Shown: positions 9,457-19,178 of the stretch, piece by piece | How positions within the stretch are numbered: the first letter of the stretch is position 1 | How the letters are laid out: every line of letters begins with the position of its first letter | Source of the DNA: Cellulosilyticum sp. I15G10I2 | Lineage (GTDB): Bacteria; Bacillota; Clostridia; Lachnospirales; Cellulosilyticaceae | Assembly (NCBI RefSeq): GCF_900095725.1 | Contig: NZ_FMMP01000006.1 | Coordinates: 744,001-808,000 of the forward strand | Length of the DNA stretch: 64,000 bases | Direction of reading: 5' to 3' | Position numbers and translations under genes: made by a program | The notes under the pieces: model-generated | Told to the model about the DNA's origin: nothing | Database searches by the model: none | Seen by the model: only the letters and a program-made list of their open reading frames with translations

Positions 9457-10313
9457 TTTAATACTCCTTCCTGATTTGTGGCAGCTAATACACAATTATG
9501 CATTAACATAGCTATCGTCATCGGTCCTACTCCACCTGGAACAGGGGTAATATAACTTGCTACCCCCTGACAAGATTGAAAATCTACATCTCCACATAGT
9601 TTGCCATTTTCATCTCTGTTTATGCCTACATCTATAACAACTGCCTCTGATTTTAACATAGTGCCAGTAATAAACTTAGCAATGCCTACTGCAGCGATAA
9701 CAATATCTGCCTGTTTAAGGACGTCACTCAAATTCTTAGTTCTTGAATGACAGATTGTTACTGTAGCATGTTCTCTAAGCAGAAGTAAACTCACAGGCTT
9801 TCCAACGATATTACTTCTGCCTACTACTACACAGTGCTTTCCGGCAATTTCAATCTGACTTCTTTTAAGCAGTTCAATAACACCAGCAGGCGTACAGGAT
9901 ATTAGTCCATTAAGACCAATACTAAGAGCTCCTACGTTCTGCGGATGAAAACCATCTACATCTTTTAGGGGATCTATTTTAAGAATAATTTTTTGCTCAT
10001 CCATATGTTTAGGTAAAGGAAGTTGTACTAAAATACCATGCACATTCTTGTCGTTGTTTAATGTTTCTACTAAATCCAATACTTCTTTTTCAGTGGTTTC
10101 TGAAGGCAGTTCGTAAGAAAAAGATTTCATACCTATATATTCACAAGCCTTTTTCTTATTGCTTACATAAACTTGTGAGGCTGGATTTTCCCCTACAAGG
10201 ACTACTGCAAGTCCAGGGGTAATACCTTGTTCTCTCAAAGTCTGAACTTTCATTTTTAATTCATCTTTTATACTTTGAGCAATTGATTTGCCGTCTATTA
10301 TTTGTGTATTCAT
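9453..10313 (-). CDS. folD: Bifunctional methylenetetrahydrofolate dehydrogenase/cyclohydrolase
   Basis: Interconverts 5,10-methylene-THF and 10-formyl-THF. The 286-residue length is standard. Visible landmarks: YVSNKKKACEYIGM with the catalytic lysine, VQLPLPKHMD, the NADP loop VVGRSNIVGKP and PVPGGVGPMT near the C-terminus. It lies directly downstream of fhs, so the two one-carbon enzymes are cotranscribed and act in sequence. Confidence 0.96.
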   Translation of the reverse strand: MNTQIIDGKSIAQSIKDELKMKVQTLREQGITPGLAVVLVGENPASQVYVSNKKKACEYIGMKSFSYELPSETTEKEVLDLVETLNNDKNVHGILVQLPLPKHMDEQKIILKIDPLKDVDGFHPQNVGALSIGLNGLISCTPAGVIELLKRSQIEIAGKHCVVVGRSNIVGKPVSLLLLREHATVTICHSRTKNLSDVLKQADIVIAAVGIAKFITGTMLKSEAVVIDVGINRDENGKLCGDVDFQSCQGVASYITPVPGGVGPMTIAMLMHNCVLAATNQEGVLN

Positions 10314-10336
10314 ATGTTTATCCCCTCTTTTCTTTA

Positions 10337-12007
10337 TTAGAATAATCCTGTTACAACACCTTTTTCATTAATATCTATAAGTTCTGCTGCAGGTTTTTTA
10401 GGTAGCCCTGGCATTGTCATTACACTGCCAGTAAGTGCAACAATGAATCCTGCGCCAGCAGATATTCTAATTTCTCTTATAGTTGTTGTAAAACCTTGAG
10501 GTTTTCCAAGTGCTTTAGGATCATCTGATAACGAATATTGATTTTTGGCCATACAAACTGGCAGGTGTGAAAGTCCCAGTGTATTGATTTTATCCAGTAC
10601 TTTTCTAGCTTTAGGCTCAATCACAACCTCTTTTGCACCATATATTTCTTTAGCAATTGTAGTAATCTTTTCTTCAATAGACAAATGATCTTCATATAAA
10701 AATTTAAATTCACTTGTTTTATGCTCAAGTACGTCTACTAGTTTTTGGGCAAGTTCTATACCGCCTTCACCACCTTTTTCCCATACATTTGCAACAGCAA
10801 AGTTACAGTCTCTAGCTTCACAGGCAGATCTAATAAAATTAATCTCCTCTTCTGTATCCGTCACAAAAGCATTAAGTGTTACAACAACAGGAACTCCGTA
10901 TTTTTGGAGATTTTCAATATGTTTTTCAAGATTAGCAAAACCATCCTTTAAAGCATCTATATGCTCTTCTTTTAGGTCTTCTTTAGCAACACCACCATTA
11001 TATTTAAGAGCACGCACTGTAGTTACAAGGACTACTGCATCTGGTTTTAGTCCAGCTTTTCTGCATTTTATATCTAGGAATTTCTCAGCCCCTAGATCAG
11101 CTCCAAATCCTGCCTCTGTTACAACAATGTCCCCAAGCTTAAGAGCTAGTTTAGTAGCAATCACGCTATTACAGCCATGAGCAATATTAGCAAACGGTCC
11201 ACCGTGCATAACTACAGGTGTATTTTCAAGCGTTTGTACAAGGTTGGGTTTAATAGCATCTTTCAAAAGGGTTGTCATAGCGCCTTCGGCATTTAAATCC
11301 CGTGCTGTAACAGCTTCACCCGTATACGTATAGCCAATAATGATATTACTTATCTTTTCTTTTAAATCCATCATGTCATTTGCCAGACAAAGAATAGCCA
11401 TAATTTCTGATGCTACTGTAATCATAAAGCCATCTTGTCTTGGCATGCCATTAACAGGACCTCCAAGACCGACAACAATCTCTCTTAATGCACGGTCATT
11501 CAGGTCTACACACCTTTTCCATGTAATTGTTCGAGGATCAATACCCAATGTGTTACCATGGTGAATGTGGTTATCTATCATTGAAGCAAGTAAATTGTTT
11601 GCAGCCCCAATAGCATGAATATCACCTGTAAAATGAAGATTTATATCTTCCATAGGAACAACTTGTGCATAACCACCACCAGCTGCACCACCTTTAATGC
11701 CCATACATGGACCAAGTGAAGGTTCCCGAAGCGCTATAATAGCATTCTTGTTTATTTTACAAAGCGCTTGACCAAGACCAACTGTAATTGTTGTTTTGCC
11801 TTCACCTGCTGGGGTGGGATTAGTTGCTGTAACTAAAACAAGCTTACCATTTTTTTTCTCTTTAAGTTGGTCCAATAATGCATAGCTTAGTTTCGCCTTA
11901 TACTGTCCATATTGTTCTACCATACTAAGCTCAATCCCTGCGAGTTCTGCGATCTGAGTTATAGGCTTAAGTTTTGCTTCTTGAGCAATTTGAATATCCG
12001 TTTTCAT
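10337..12007 (-). CDS. fhs: Formate-tetrahydrofolate ligase
   Basis: Makes 10-formyl-THF from formate, THF and ATP. Start set at the ATG at 12007, preceded by AAGGAG; this gives 556 residues, the family norm. Nucleotide-binding loop TPAGEGKTT at about residue 64 and the conserved [19 protein letters not shown] segment region are visible. With folD it forms the one-carbon operon used for purines and, in acetogens, for the methyl branch. No other acetogenesis gene is in view. Confidence 0.96.
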   Translation of the reverse strand: MKTDIQIAQEAKLKPITQIAELAGIELSMVEQYGQYKAKLSYALLDQLKEKKNGKLVLVTATNPTPAGEGKTTITVGLGQALCKINKNAIIALREPSLGPCMGIKGGAAGGGYAQVVPMEDINLHFTGDIHAIGAANNLLASMIDNHIHHGNTLGIDPRTITWKRCVDLNDRALREIVVGLGGPVNGMPRQDGFMITVASEIMAILCLANDMMDLKEKISNIIIGYTYTGEAVTARDLNAEGAMTTLLKDAIKPNLVQTLENTPVVMHGGPFANIAHGCNSVIATKLALKLGDIVVTEAGFGADLGAEKFLDIKCRKAGLKPDAVVLVTTVRALKYNGGVAKEDLKEEHIDALKDGFANLEKHIENLQKYGVPVVVTLNAFVTDTEEEINFIRSACEARDCNFAVANVWEKGGEGGIELAQKLVDVLEHKTSEFKFLYEDHLSIEEKITTIAKEIYGAKEVVIEPKARKVLDKINTLGLSHLPVCMAKNQYSLSDDPKALGKPQGFTTTIREIRISAGAGFIVALTGSVMTMPGLPKKPAAELIDINEKGVVTGLF

Positions 12008-12032
12008 TGTAATTCTCCTTATCAAATGTATT

Positions 12033-14306
12033 TTATAAAACTTTTCTTGGCTTACTGCCTTCGTCTGCACCTACGATCCCTTTACTTTCCAGGGTATCCA
12101 TTAACCTAGCTGCTCGGTTAAATCCTATTCTAAAATAGCGTTGAAGCATAGAAATAGAAAGTTTTTCTTTACCTACAGTAAAAGCTATTGCTTTTTCTAC
12201 AAGTTCATCTTCTTCCTCTTCCATATTAACTTGTATATTTGAAGTTTCAAGGGTTTGCATCACAGATTCTTCATAAGTAACCTCTTCAGTTTTAACACTT
12301 TTTACAATACTTTCTACTTCTTTATCTGAGATAAATGCACCTTGAATACGTATAGGCTTTGATTCACCAATCGGATTAAATAACATATCTCCCTTGCCAA
12401 GTAGTTTCTCAGCACCATTTGTATCTAATATGGTTCTAGAATCTATGCCAGAAGATACTGCAAATGCAAGCCTCGATGGAATATTTGCTTTAATAACACC
12501 TGTAATAACATCAACAGATGGCCTTTGAGTAGCAATAACAAGATGAATACCCGCCGCTCTAGCCATTTGTGCTAACCTGCAAATAGCATCTTCAACTTCT
12601 TTAGCAGCTGTCATCATAAGATCAGCAAGCTCGTCAATGATAATAACAATTTGAGGTAATTTAAGAGATTCATCGGCCACTTTATCATTATATCCCTTCA
12701 TATCTCTTACATTACTTTCAGCAAATTGATTATACCTTTTAGTCATTTCATTAACGGCCCACCAAAGAGCACCTGCTGCCTTTTTAGGATCTGTTACAAC
12801 TGGGATCAAAAGATGTGGAATACCATTATAAACATTAAGTTCCACCACTTTAGGATCTATCATAATGAGTTTAACTTCATTAGGCTTTGCTTTATAGAGA
12901 ATACTCGTAATAAGTGTATTAATACATACACTTTTTCCTGAGCCTGTAGCACCGGCTATAAGTACATGCGGCATCTTGGCAATATCTGCTATAATGGGTT
13001 TACCTGCAATATCTTTACCAAGAGCAAATGCGAGCTTAGAAGGAAAAGCCAAAAATCTATCTGTATCAATAACATCCCTTAAGTAAACAATTTCACTTGC
13101 ATCATTTGCAATCTCTATGCCTACTGCTGCTTTTCCTGGAATAGGTGCTTCAATTCGAATATTAGGAGCAGCAAGATTAAGTGCAATGTCATCTGCTAAA
13201 TTAACAATCTTACTTACTTTTACTCCTTGTTTAGGCTGAAGCTCATAGCGTGTTACAGAAGGGCCTCTATGTATTTGCACTACTTTTGCTTCAACCCCAA
13301 AACTCTCAAGTGTCTCTTCAAGTTTTTTGGCATTGCTTAAAGATTTTTTGGAGGCATCTTTATTATGGATTATTTGCCCTTTACTTAGTAGTTCTATACT
13401 AGGGAATGTATATTCTTTAGGATCTTCTGCAGTATGTGATGCAACATCTATTTGCTCTAATTCCTCTTCTTCCACCACAATAGGACTAATAGGAGAACTA
13501 GTAGTATTAATTGTGTGATTAATCTCTAAATCACTGTTAAACACTTCTTTTGTGGAGTCTATGTAACTTTCTGAATCGTAGACTTGTATAGGTTCTATGT
13601 CTTCTTGATTAATAGCCTGTAAGGCCTCTTCTATAGCAGGGGCAATAATTATCTTTTTTTCTTTTGGTTTGCGAGGACGTTGTTTTTTTACTTGATAGCT
13701 TTCTCGTATAAATTGAATACATTGGATTATTTTGTCACTTATCCATGAAAAAATAGGGAATTTAGTTACCATAATTAACCATATGCCTAATAAAATAATA
13801 AGGATTAGATAGGTACCATACAGCCCAATAAGCTTTAATAATAAATAAGCTAAAGCTGCCCCCATCAATCCTCCATTAAGCCATGAACCTTGTTTTATAT
13901 AATAAGTACTTAATAATACAGCAGAAATATCCTCTCCAAATGAAATGACATGAAATAAAGGTGTAATCAGCACTACAAGAGATCCTACATAGCCTAGCAT
14001 CTTAACAATTCTTTGCTGATTGCCTTGTATATAAAATATGCCAATCAAACCTGCAGACAGGGGTATGATATAGCCCCCTATACCAAACATTCCTATAAAA
14101 GTGGTACGTATCATTTCTCCAACTATTCCAGAATTTTCAACAAACAAACCAATAAGTATCAATAGACTCAGTCCTATGACACCTACACCTATAATTTCTT
14201 TAGAAATAGGCTCAGGCAATACATTTTGCATCTTATTCTGAGAATTGCTTTTTTTTGAAGTTCTTTTTTTTGTCTTCGGCCTTTTCTTTTGTGATACTTT
14301 ATCCAT
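12033..14306 (-). CDS. ftsK: DNA translocase FtsK/SpoIIIE
   Basis: Hexameric ATP-driven DNA pump at the division or sporulation septum. The 757 residues comprise a basic N-terminus, four membrane helices (about 40-200), an acidic linker, the RecA-like motor with Walker [10 protein letters not shown] and Walker [14 protein letters not shown], and the C-terminal winged-helix gamma domain ([17 protein letters not shown]) that reads the polar DNA motif. Its position next to ylzJ and tepA matches Bacillus spoIIIE, which suggests a role in forespore chromosome translocation. This is inferred. Confidence 0.95.
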   Translation of the reverse strand: MDKVSQKKRPKTKKRTSKKSNSQNKMQNVLPEPISKEIIGVGVIGLSLLILIGLFVENSGIVGEMIRTTFIGMFGIGGYIIPLSAGLIGIFYIQGNQQRIVKMLGYVGSLVVLITPLFHVISFGEDISAVLLSTYYIKQGSWLNGGLMGAALAYLLLKLIGLYGTYLILIILLGIWLIMVTKFPIFSWISDKIIQCIQFIRESYQVKKQRPRKPKEKKIIIAPAIEEALQAINQEDIEPIQVYDSESYIDSTKEVFNSDLEINHTINTTSSPISPIVVEEEELEQIDVASHTAEDPKEYTFPSIELLSKGQIIHNKDASKKSLSNAKKLEETLESFGVEAKVVQIHRGPSVTRYELQPKQGVKVSKIVNLADDIALNLAAPNIRIEAPIPGKAAVGIEIANDASEIVYLRDVIDTDRFLAFPSKLAFALGKDIAGKPIIADIAKMPHVLIAGATGSGKSVCINTLITSILYKAKPNEVKLIMIDPKVVELNVYNGIPHLLIPVVTDPKKAAGALWWAVNEMTKRYNQFAESNVRDMKGYNDKVADESLKLPQIVIIIDELADLMMTAAKEVEDAICRLAQMARAAGIHLVIATQRPSVDVITGVIKANIPSRLAFAVSSGIDSRTILDTNGAEKLLGKGDMLFNPIGESKPIRIQGAFISDKEVESIVKSVKTEEVTYEESVMQTLETSNIQVNMEEEEDELVEKAIAFTVGKEKLSISMLQRYFRIGFNRAARLMDTLESKGIVGADEGSKPRKVL

Positions 14307-14359
14307 TTGTAAGTAACCCCTTTATATGTATGTACATTATTGTAAAATAAAAATCAAAA

Positions 14360-14395
14360 ATATAATAGATGTGTGCATTTGCATACATCTATTAT
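14360..14395 (-). terminator. Terminator after ylzJ
   Basis: Hairpin with arms about 16 bases (core AGATGTGTGCA/TGCATACATCT) followed on the minus strand by T-rich sequence. It separates the tepA-ylzJ unit from ftsK. Confidence 0.7.
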
Positions 14396-14399
14396 TATA

Positions 14400-14615
14400 T
14401 CATTTAATAATTTGTTTGATAAGGCTATTTTCGAGTAATTTACCAGGTTTTAGGTCTTCACGTAGGTAATCTTTAGGATTTGTAGAGAAAATTCTCTCTA
14501 GAATATATCCCTCGCACGTTTTACATGCTAACACAGAATACCCATTATAATCAAGTTCTGCATACTCAATTGTTTCTTCTAGTCCATAAATTGGCGCAAC
14601 GGAGTAGTACATCAT
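14400..14615 (-). CDS. ylzJ: YlzJ-like small protein
   Basis: 71-residue protein similar to YlzJ: N-terminal [13 protein letters not shown] and the central [20 protein letters not shown]. Function unknown. Start overlaps the tepA stop as ATGA, so it is translationally coupled to the protease-like gene, the same pair seen in Bacillus beside spoIIIE. Confidence 0.8.
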   Translation of the reverse strand: MMYYSVAPIYGLEETIEYAELDYNGYSVLACKTCEGYILERIFSTNPKDYLREDLKPGKLLENSLIKQIIK

Positions 14616-15358
14616 GTCTGACCACCTTCACTTGCTTCTATTAATTCATGTAACTTTGCCATAGCCTCCCTTAATCCGCCTACTTCATCAATTATCTTTT
14701 CTTCTACAGCTTCCTTACCAACTAATATAGTCCCTACATCTCTCGCAAGTTTACCAACATCTAACATTAGTTCTCTAAAACGTGATTCAGATATATGAGA
14801 GTTTTTAGAAACAAAGGCTACAATTCTTTCTTGCATTTGATCGAAAAACTCAAAGGTTTGCTGCACGCCTATAATGGTACCATTCATTCTAACAGGGTGA
14901 ATGGTCATAGTTGCAGTAGGGGTAATGAAAGAATAATTTGAAGAAACCGCAATAGGTACACCTATTGAGTGAGCACCTCCTAAAACTAAAGAAACAACTG
15001 GTTTACTAACAGATGCAATAAGTTCTGCAAGTGCAAGCCCTGCTTCAACATCTCCTCCTACTGTATTTAAAATAACAAGCACCCCCTTAACTTTGGCATT
15101 ATCACATAGTCCTACAATTTGAGGAATAAGATGCTCATATTTTGTAGTTTTATTTTGAGGAGGCAAGCTGACATGACCTTCTACTTGCCCGATAATAGTC
15201 AGACAGTGAATAGGGCTTTCTTCTTCAGCAGCATGTGAGGGCAGCTGACCAAGTTCTTTGATACTCTCAATGGCATCACTGGAATTATTGTCTTCTTGCA
15301 CATTATCGTCTTTGTTTTGGTTTTCATCTTTATCTAAATTTTCTTTTTTCTTAGACAT
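14612..15358 (-). CDS. tepA: ClpP-like translocation-enhancing protease TepA
   Basis: Clp/crotonase-fold serine protease of 248 residues from the ATG at 15358, which has AAAGGA about 8 bases upstream. After a charged low-complexity N-terminus rich in K, E, D and N come the ClpP core segments: [13 protein letters not shown], the nucleophile region [15 protein letters not shown] and histidine in TIHPVRMNG. Bacillus TepA is linked to protein export and spore peptide degradation. It heads the two-gene unit with ylzJ. Confidence 0.88.
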   Translation of the reverse strand: MSKKKENLDKDENQNKDDNVQEDNNSSDAIESIKELGQLPSHAAEEESPIHCLTIIGQVEGHVSLPPQNKTTKYEHLIPQIVGLCDNAKVKGVLVILNTVGGDVEAGLALAELIASVSKPVVSLVLGGAHSIGVPIAVSSNYSFITPTATMTIHPVRMNGTIIGVQQTFEFFDQMQERIVAFVSKNSHISESRFRELMLDVGKLARDVGTILVGKEAVEEKIIDEVGGLREAMAKLHELIEASEGGQT

Positions 15359-15460
15359 AGTTATTTCCTTTCGCATAGTATTTAAGCTTAGTATGCAAAA
15401 AAAACTGTATCTTCATACCCTATTTACACTTAAACAATATGCCCATAACTTGCCAAAAAT

Positions 15461-16657
15461 TTAAAGCAAAAACTCATCGTGCAGCGCACTAACCGCACGG
15501 CTTACATTATCTTGCCTGATTAAACAGCCTATGGTTGTCAAAGAATCGGCTGTCTGAAGAATTTCGATATGTGCTTTTTGAAGCGCTTTTACAATTCTAG
15601 CCATTACACCGGGGACGCCTGTCATTCTTTCTCCAATAACAGTGACTTTTGCACAATCTTCTAAAAGTGTATACTGATGATGACTATTTTTTAATAATGT
15701 CTCGAGTGCTGCTTGATGTTGCCTGTCTACTGTAAATACTTTATACTGCGGAAAGATGTTAATAAGATCAATACTAATATTTTGTGTTGCAATAAGATCT
15801 AATAAATGTTGATCATCTACTTCAATATCCTGAATCGTAAACTGTACTCTGTCACTTCTATGGGCAATACTTGTAATAAGATGATGATTATTCTTACCAT
15901 TAACAATTTTTGCCATTTGAGTAATACAAGTTCCTACTTCGTCTGTAAAGGTGTTTTTTATAATTAGTGGAATATTGCTACGCATAGCATACTCAACAGC
16001 TCGTGGATGAATAACCTTAGCCCCACTGTCAGCCATCTGAAAAACTTCATTATAACTTATCGCAGGAATAATTTTTGCTTTATCACAAACTCTAGGATCT
16101 GCTGTCATAATACCATCTACATCTGTATAGATTTCGATGCGGCTAGCTTTTAACCCCGCTGCTAATAATGCCGCGGTTGTATCGCTGCCTCCACGACCAA
16201 GCGTTGTAATCTCCCCGTCTTTACTCATACCTTGAAATCCTGCAATGACTGGGATTGTATTTTGTTCGATACAAGCTAAAATGGGGTCTGGATGTGTATA
16301 GAGTAAATCTGCATTTTTATGATGCGTATCTGTTATAATACCTGCTTGACCGCCTGTTAATGCTTTTGCCTTATAACCCTTATTTGTAAGCAATGTTGCA
16401 ATAACCACTGCAGCAATTATTTCACCGCATGAAAGCAATAGATCATATTCTCTATCCATAATACTTCCTACATGGGAAGTAACAAAATCAAGTAAGGTAT
16501 CTGTCGCATAAGGTGATCCTTTTCTACCTATAGCTGACACAACAACAACTGGAAAGTCTCTAGCCGTTTTTGCAGCAATAACTTTCCCCACAACCCTTTC
16601 ACGGCTTTCATCTGTTGCAACCGAAGTTCCACCAAATTTTTGGACAATGATATTCAT
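15461..16657 (-). CDS. dapG: Aspartate kinase
   Basis: Phosphorylates aspartate, the entry to diaminopimelate, lysine and dipicolinate. The start is the ATG at 16657, with AAAGGA 9 bases before it, giving 398 residues. Motifs: QKFGGTSV at the N-terminus, GRGGSDTTAALLAAGL and two C-terminal ACT regulatory domains. Length and domain order fit the monofunctional DapG/LysC type. The neighbourhood (tepA, spoIIIE, dpaA) favours the DapG paralogue, which feeds spore dipicolinate, but I cannot prove that assignment. Confidence 0.93.
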   Translation of the reverse strand: MNIIVQKFGGTSVATDESRERVVGKVIAAKTARDFPVVVVSAIGRKGSPYATDTLLDFVTSHVGSIMDREYDLLLSCGEIIAAVVIATLLTNKGYKAKALTGGQAGIITDTHHKNADLLYTHPDPILACIEQNTIPVIAGFQGMSKDGEITTLGRGGSDTTAALLAAGLKASRIEIYTDVDGIMTADPRVCDKAKIIPAISYNEVFQMADSGAKVIHPRAVEYAMRSNIPLIIKNTFTDEVGTCITQMAKIVNGKNNHHLITSIAHRSDRVQFTIQDIEVDDQHLLDLIATQNISIDLINIFPQYKVFTVDRQHQAALETLLKNSHHQYTLLEDCAKVTVIGERMTGVPGVMARIVKALQKAHIEILQTADSLTTIGCLIRQDNVSRAVSALHDEFLL

Positions 16658-16727
16658 AAGTTTATGTCCTTTCAATATTAATATTTCTCACTATATATAT
16701 TAACCTTTTTTCCAAAGTAGACTATGT

Positions 16728-16973
16728 CTACTTATTAATATATGCTTCTAAAGCACTAGCCAGTTGATCTGGACACGAGGTGCCCCGTCCTTTGCAGTCA
16801 ATGCCTTTAAGCTTCGCGATTGCCTCTTCGGGCTTTAATCCTTTAACTAAGGCCGAAATACCTAAAGCATTACCTGCACAGCCTCTAACAAATGAAACCT
16901 CTTTAATAATATTATCTTCAATTTCAAAATGAATCTCTGATGAACAGACTCTTGATGTTTTATATTTCTCCAC
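16728..16973 (-). CDS. TSCPD domain protein (TIGR03905-like)
   Basis: 81 residues, a single TSCPD domain: VRGCAGNALGISALVKGL and CKGRGTSCPDQLASAL with paired cysteines that could bind metal. Domain also occurs at the C-terminus of class II ribonucleotide reductases. No known function for the stand-alone form. Likely cotranscribed with aspartate kinase. Confidence 0.82.
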   Translation of the reverse strand: MEKYKTSRVCSSEIHFEIEDNIIKEVSFVRGCAGNALGISALVKGLKPEEAIAKLKGIDCKGRGTSCPDQLASALEAYINK

Positions 16974-17178
16974 AACACTAACTCCTTATCCTCTATTATA
17001 ATCTTCTATAATATAAAATAGTTTTTTATACAGCATTAGTATTATAACACAGCCTTGCCCATTTAACATAGATGTAATATCCCTGTACATCCTGACTTAA
17101 TTCTAGTAAAATATATACGGGTTTAATCACTTATCTGTATAGGTGCTTATTTCATAAAATAATAAAGGATGGTTCTTT

Positions 17179-18159
17179 ATGAGTATAACTTTTAATCATA
17201 CAATTATTCACGTATTAGATTTATCATTACATATGCCCGTTTTTTCCACGAATTTATTAGTACTTGATGATGAAACAGAGTCCTTCATTACCAAACACTT
17301 AATTAAAATAATTGAAAATACGGCCAGCTCCAAAGTCTCGTTTAACGAATCCTCTGATCTTAGAGCTCTGTTAAATGAACCACTACAAGACGAGAATTTT
17401 TATACCGTCTCATGCAGTATTGCTCAAAAGTATTACCGCTATATGAATGAATATGGTAATATTCCTGCTGGAGATTTAATTATTACGCACTTTACACTTA
17501 ATAATGTTTTATTTATTGGTATACTAAAACTCAACTATAAAGAAGCCTATACGCATCATGTGGAAACAAATTCAGAGGGTGTTTGTACAAAAATTATTAA
17601 GCATAAGGGGATCTTTCCGTCGGGAAACAAACAAATAGAAGAAGGTGTTGTTATCAATCTTGAGTCGCTGGAGGTACTTCTACTAGATCAGTCTAAGAGC
17701 AACTATTTACCTTTGCTTTTAGATGTAACAGAAGCTTTGTCTGTAAAAGAAACTTTACAGGTCGTTGAAAAAGTTACAGCAGAAATAATAGAAACACACT
17801 ATGATAATAAAATTGAAGCACTGTCTGAACTTAAAAACAACATATCTGAAAGCCTTTCTCAAACTCAGTCACTCCCTATTCAGGAAATTCTACACAAAAC
17901 ATTTGGTGAGGACGAAGAAGTTTACGAAAATTGCATGGAAAAACTAGAAGAGTTTGGCATAGCTCAAACTACGCTTGAAATATCTGATACTAAGTTAACT
18001 AATAAGTTTAATTCTCACCGTTTAAAAACTGATACCGGTATAGAAATTAAATTTCCAACACCTTTATTTAAAAACCCTGACTATATTGAATTTATTAATA
18101 ATCCTGATGGAACAATCTCTATTATGCTAAAAAACATTTCTCAGATCACTAATAAATAA
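17179..18159 (+). CDS. Nucleoid-associated protein, NdpA/YejK family
   Basis: 326-residue protein resembling PF04245 (37 kDa nucleoid-associated protein). The core region contains IPAGDLIITHFTLNN, FIGILKLNYKEAYTHHV and KHKGIFPSGNKQIEEG, the most conserved blocks of the family. Predicted to bind nucleoid DNA. In Firmicutes the function is unclear. AAAGGATGG precedes the ATG. It is transcribed toward dpaA with a 73-base gap that carries its own promoter-like site. Confidence 0.8.
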   Translation: MSITFNHTIIHVLDLSLHMPVFSTNLLVLDDETESFITKHLIKIIENTASSKVSFNESSDLRALLNEPLQDENFYTVSCSIAQKYYRYMNEYGNIPAGDLIITHFTLNNVLFIGILKLNYKEAYTHHVETNSEGVCTKIIKHKGIFPSGNKQIEEGVVINLESLEVLLLDQSKSNYLPLLLDVTEALSVKETLQVVEKVTAEIIETHYDNKIEALSELKNNISESLSQTQSLPIQEILHKTFGEDEEVYENCMEKLEEFGIAQTTLEISDTKLTNKFNSHRLKTDTGIEIKFPTPLFKNPDYIEFINNPDGTISIMLKNISQITNK

Positions 18160-18166
18160 ATACAAG

Positions 18167-18195
18167 CACAATCATTTAAGAATTCTCATACTCTA
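18167..18195 (+). promoter_or_regulatory. Sigma-K-like mother-cell promoter before dpaA
   Basis: CACA (18167-18170), 16 bases, then CATACTCTA (18187-18195), an exact fit to the sigma-K -10 consensus CATANNNTA and to its AC-type -35. It lies 38 bases before the dpaA start. In Bacillus spoVFA is transcribed by sigma-K. Assignment is by eye; sigma-E has a similar -10. Confidence 0.6.
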
Positions 18196-18232
18196 TACTA
18201 CAGACATTTAAAGTAGGCTGGAGGAATGAAAC

Positions 18233-18640
18233 ATGAGTAATATTTCAGTTGCCATAATCGGAGGCGACTTAAGGTTTGTACGATTATGTAAGCTTCTTAT
18301 TGAAAAAGGAATAGATGTTTCTGTCTATGGGATTAATCATCCAGATATTCCAAAAGAGGTTAAGGTATGCTCTTGCCTAAGTGAAATAAAAAACTGTCCA
18401 TATATTATCGGCCCTATACCCTTTTCAAAGGATAACAAGTGCGTCTATACACCACTTAGCAATCTTTATATTTCGATTGAGCAGTTCTTTTTAGAAGCCG
18501 CTAATAGCTATGTACTAGGCAGTGTTTTAAATCAAGAGTTAAGAGACTTATTTAATGAGCATCATATTAAATGGAAAGACATCATGGAAATGGATGAAGT
18601 GGCCATACTCAATGCAACCCCTACACAAGTGCGTATCTGA
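18233..18640 (+). CDS. dpaA: Dipicolinate synthase subunit A, N-terminal half, split by prophage
   Basis: Encodes the start of DpaA/SpoVFA, which with DpaB oxidises dihydrodipicolinate-type precursor to dipicolinic acid for the spore core. The N-terminal Rossmann start VAIIGGDLRFVRLCKLLIEKG and the segment DEVAILNATPT align with the Bacillus protein (there DDIAIYNSIPT). The family has about 290-300 residues; here the frame leaves homology after NATPT and stops at residue 135. The ribosome site GGAGG is intact. The gene looks interrupted rather than decayed, because the remaining half is clean. Confidence 0.85.
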   Translation: MSNISVAIIGGDLRFVRLCKLLIEKGIDVSVYGINHPDIPKEVKVCSCLSEIKNCPYIIGPIPFSKDNKCVYTPLSNLYISIEQFFLEAANSYVLGSVLNQELRDLFNEHHIKWKDIMEMDEVAILNATPTQVRI

Positions 18641-18894
18641 ACACGAATATAGATATTAAGTATATTACCAATGATTATGATAAAAATAAAGCCTCAACAG
18701 GTTATAAAATATATTCTAGAAGAACAGCGCTAGATATAAATAGACGTGATTTTTCTAATATGGCAGGTATTAGCAAAAATACGCTGGTTAGATATGAGAG
18801 AGGGCATACTCATCCAAGTATTGAAAAACTCTCAAAAATTGCGAATGTATTATCTGTTGAATTGAATGAACTGTATGATAATTATTATAGATAG
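18598..18894 (+). pseudogene. 3' part of an XRE-type regulator cut by the attachment site
   Basis: A reading frame open from 18,598 to the stop at 18,892-18,894 encodes a helix-turn-helix domain (ALDINRRDFSNMAGISKNTL, then VRYERGHTHPSIEKLSKIA). It has no usable start codon or ribosome site: the first in-frame ATG lies inside the HTH. Upstream it runs out of phase into dpaA. Most likely it is the downstream portion of a phage gene whose start is at the other end of the element. It is followed by a good terminator. Confidence 0.6.
18611..18640. other. attL: left host-prophage junction inside dpaA
   Basis: Similarity to DpaA ends at codons for NATPT (18611-18625), and the next bases belong to another reading frame that continues into the element. 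The crossover core should lie in about 18,617-18,630 (sequence around CCCCTACACAAG). The right end, where the same core should recur before the rest of dpaA, is beyond the window. Confidence 0.7.
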
Positions 18895-18895
18895 A

Positions 18896-18927
18896 AAGCA
18901 GAACAAATAACTTTGTCCTGCTTTTTT
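18896..18927 (+). terminator. Terminator after split HTH gene
   Basis: 12-base stem with one mismatch (AAGCAGAACAAA with TTTGTCCTGCTT) followed by six T. It shields the element from transcription entering from the dpaA promoter. Confidence 0.8.
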
Positions 18928-18930
18928 GAT

Positions 18931-19140
18931 TTATAAACTATAAAACTCTTCGGGGCGATTTTGCAATATGTACTGACATTGTTGATCAATCATAGCCGTT
19001 CTAATAGTATCCTCGATATTGTTATTGATCACAATATCATATACGTTCGGAACAGCTACATACACAAATCCATTGTGTATACTTAGATCTGCACAGTGCA
19101 AGTAAATTGTAACCCCATCACAATCTAGTATTTTATGCAT
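18931..19140 (-). CDS. Small protein next to attL, unknown
   Basis: 69 residues, no recognised domain. Perfect AGGAGGT 9 bases before the ATG shows that it is translated. Slightly acidic, with beta-rich first half (TIYLHCADLSIHNGFVYVAV) and helical second half. Its position beside the attachment site, small size and the palindrome cluster upstream make it a candidate recombination directionality factor or regulator. This is positional inference only. Confidence 0.65.
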   Translation of the reverse strand: MHKILDCDGVTIYLHCADLSIHNGFVYVAVPNVYDIVINNNIEDTIRTAMIDQQCQYILQNRPEEFYSL

Positions 19141-19178
19141 AGCAAACTACCTCCTAAATTATAATGTGCTTAAACAAG

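Noticed and set aside
9457-9495. Longer start for rimO
   Set aside because: The 13 extra codons lie within folD, are not like RimO, and the ribosome site fits the TTG at 9456.
12008-12070. Longer start for fhs
   Set aside because: Would overlap ftsK by 38 bases; the ATG at 12007 has a ribosome site and gives the normal length.
16716-16735. Inverted repeat AAGTAGAC/GTCTACTT at the TSCPD gene stop
   Set aside because: No T-run in the direction of transcription; not enough to call a terminator.
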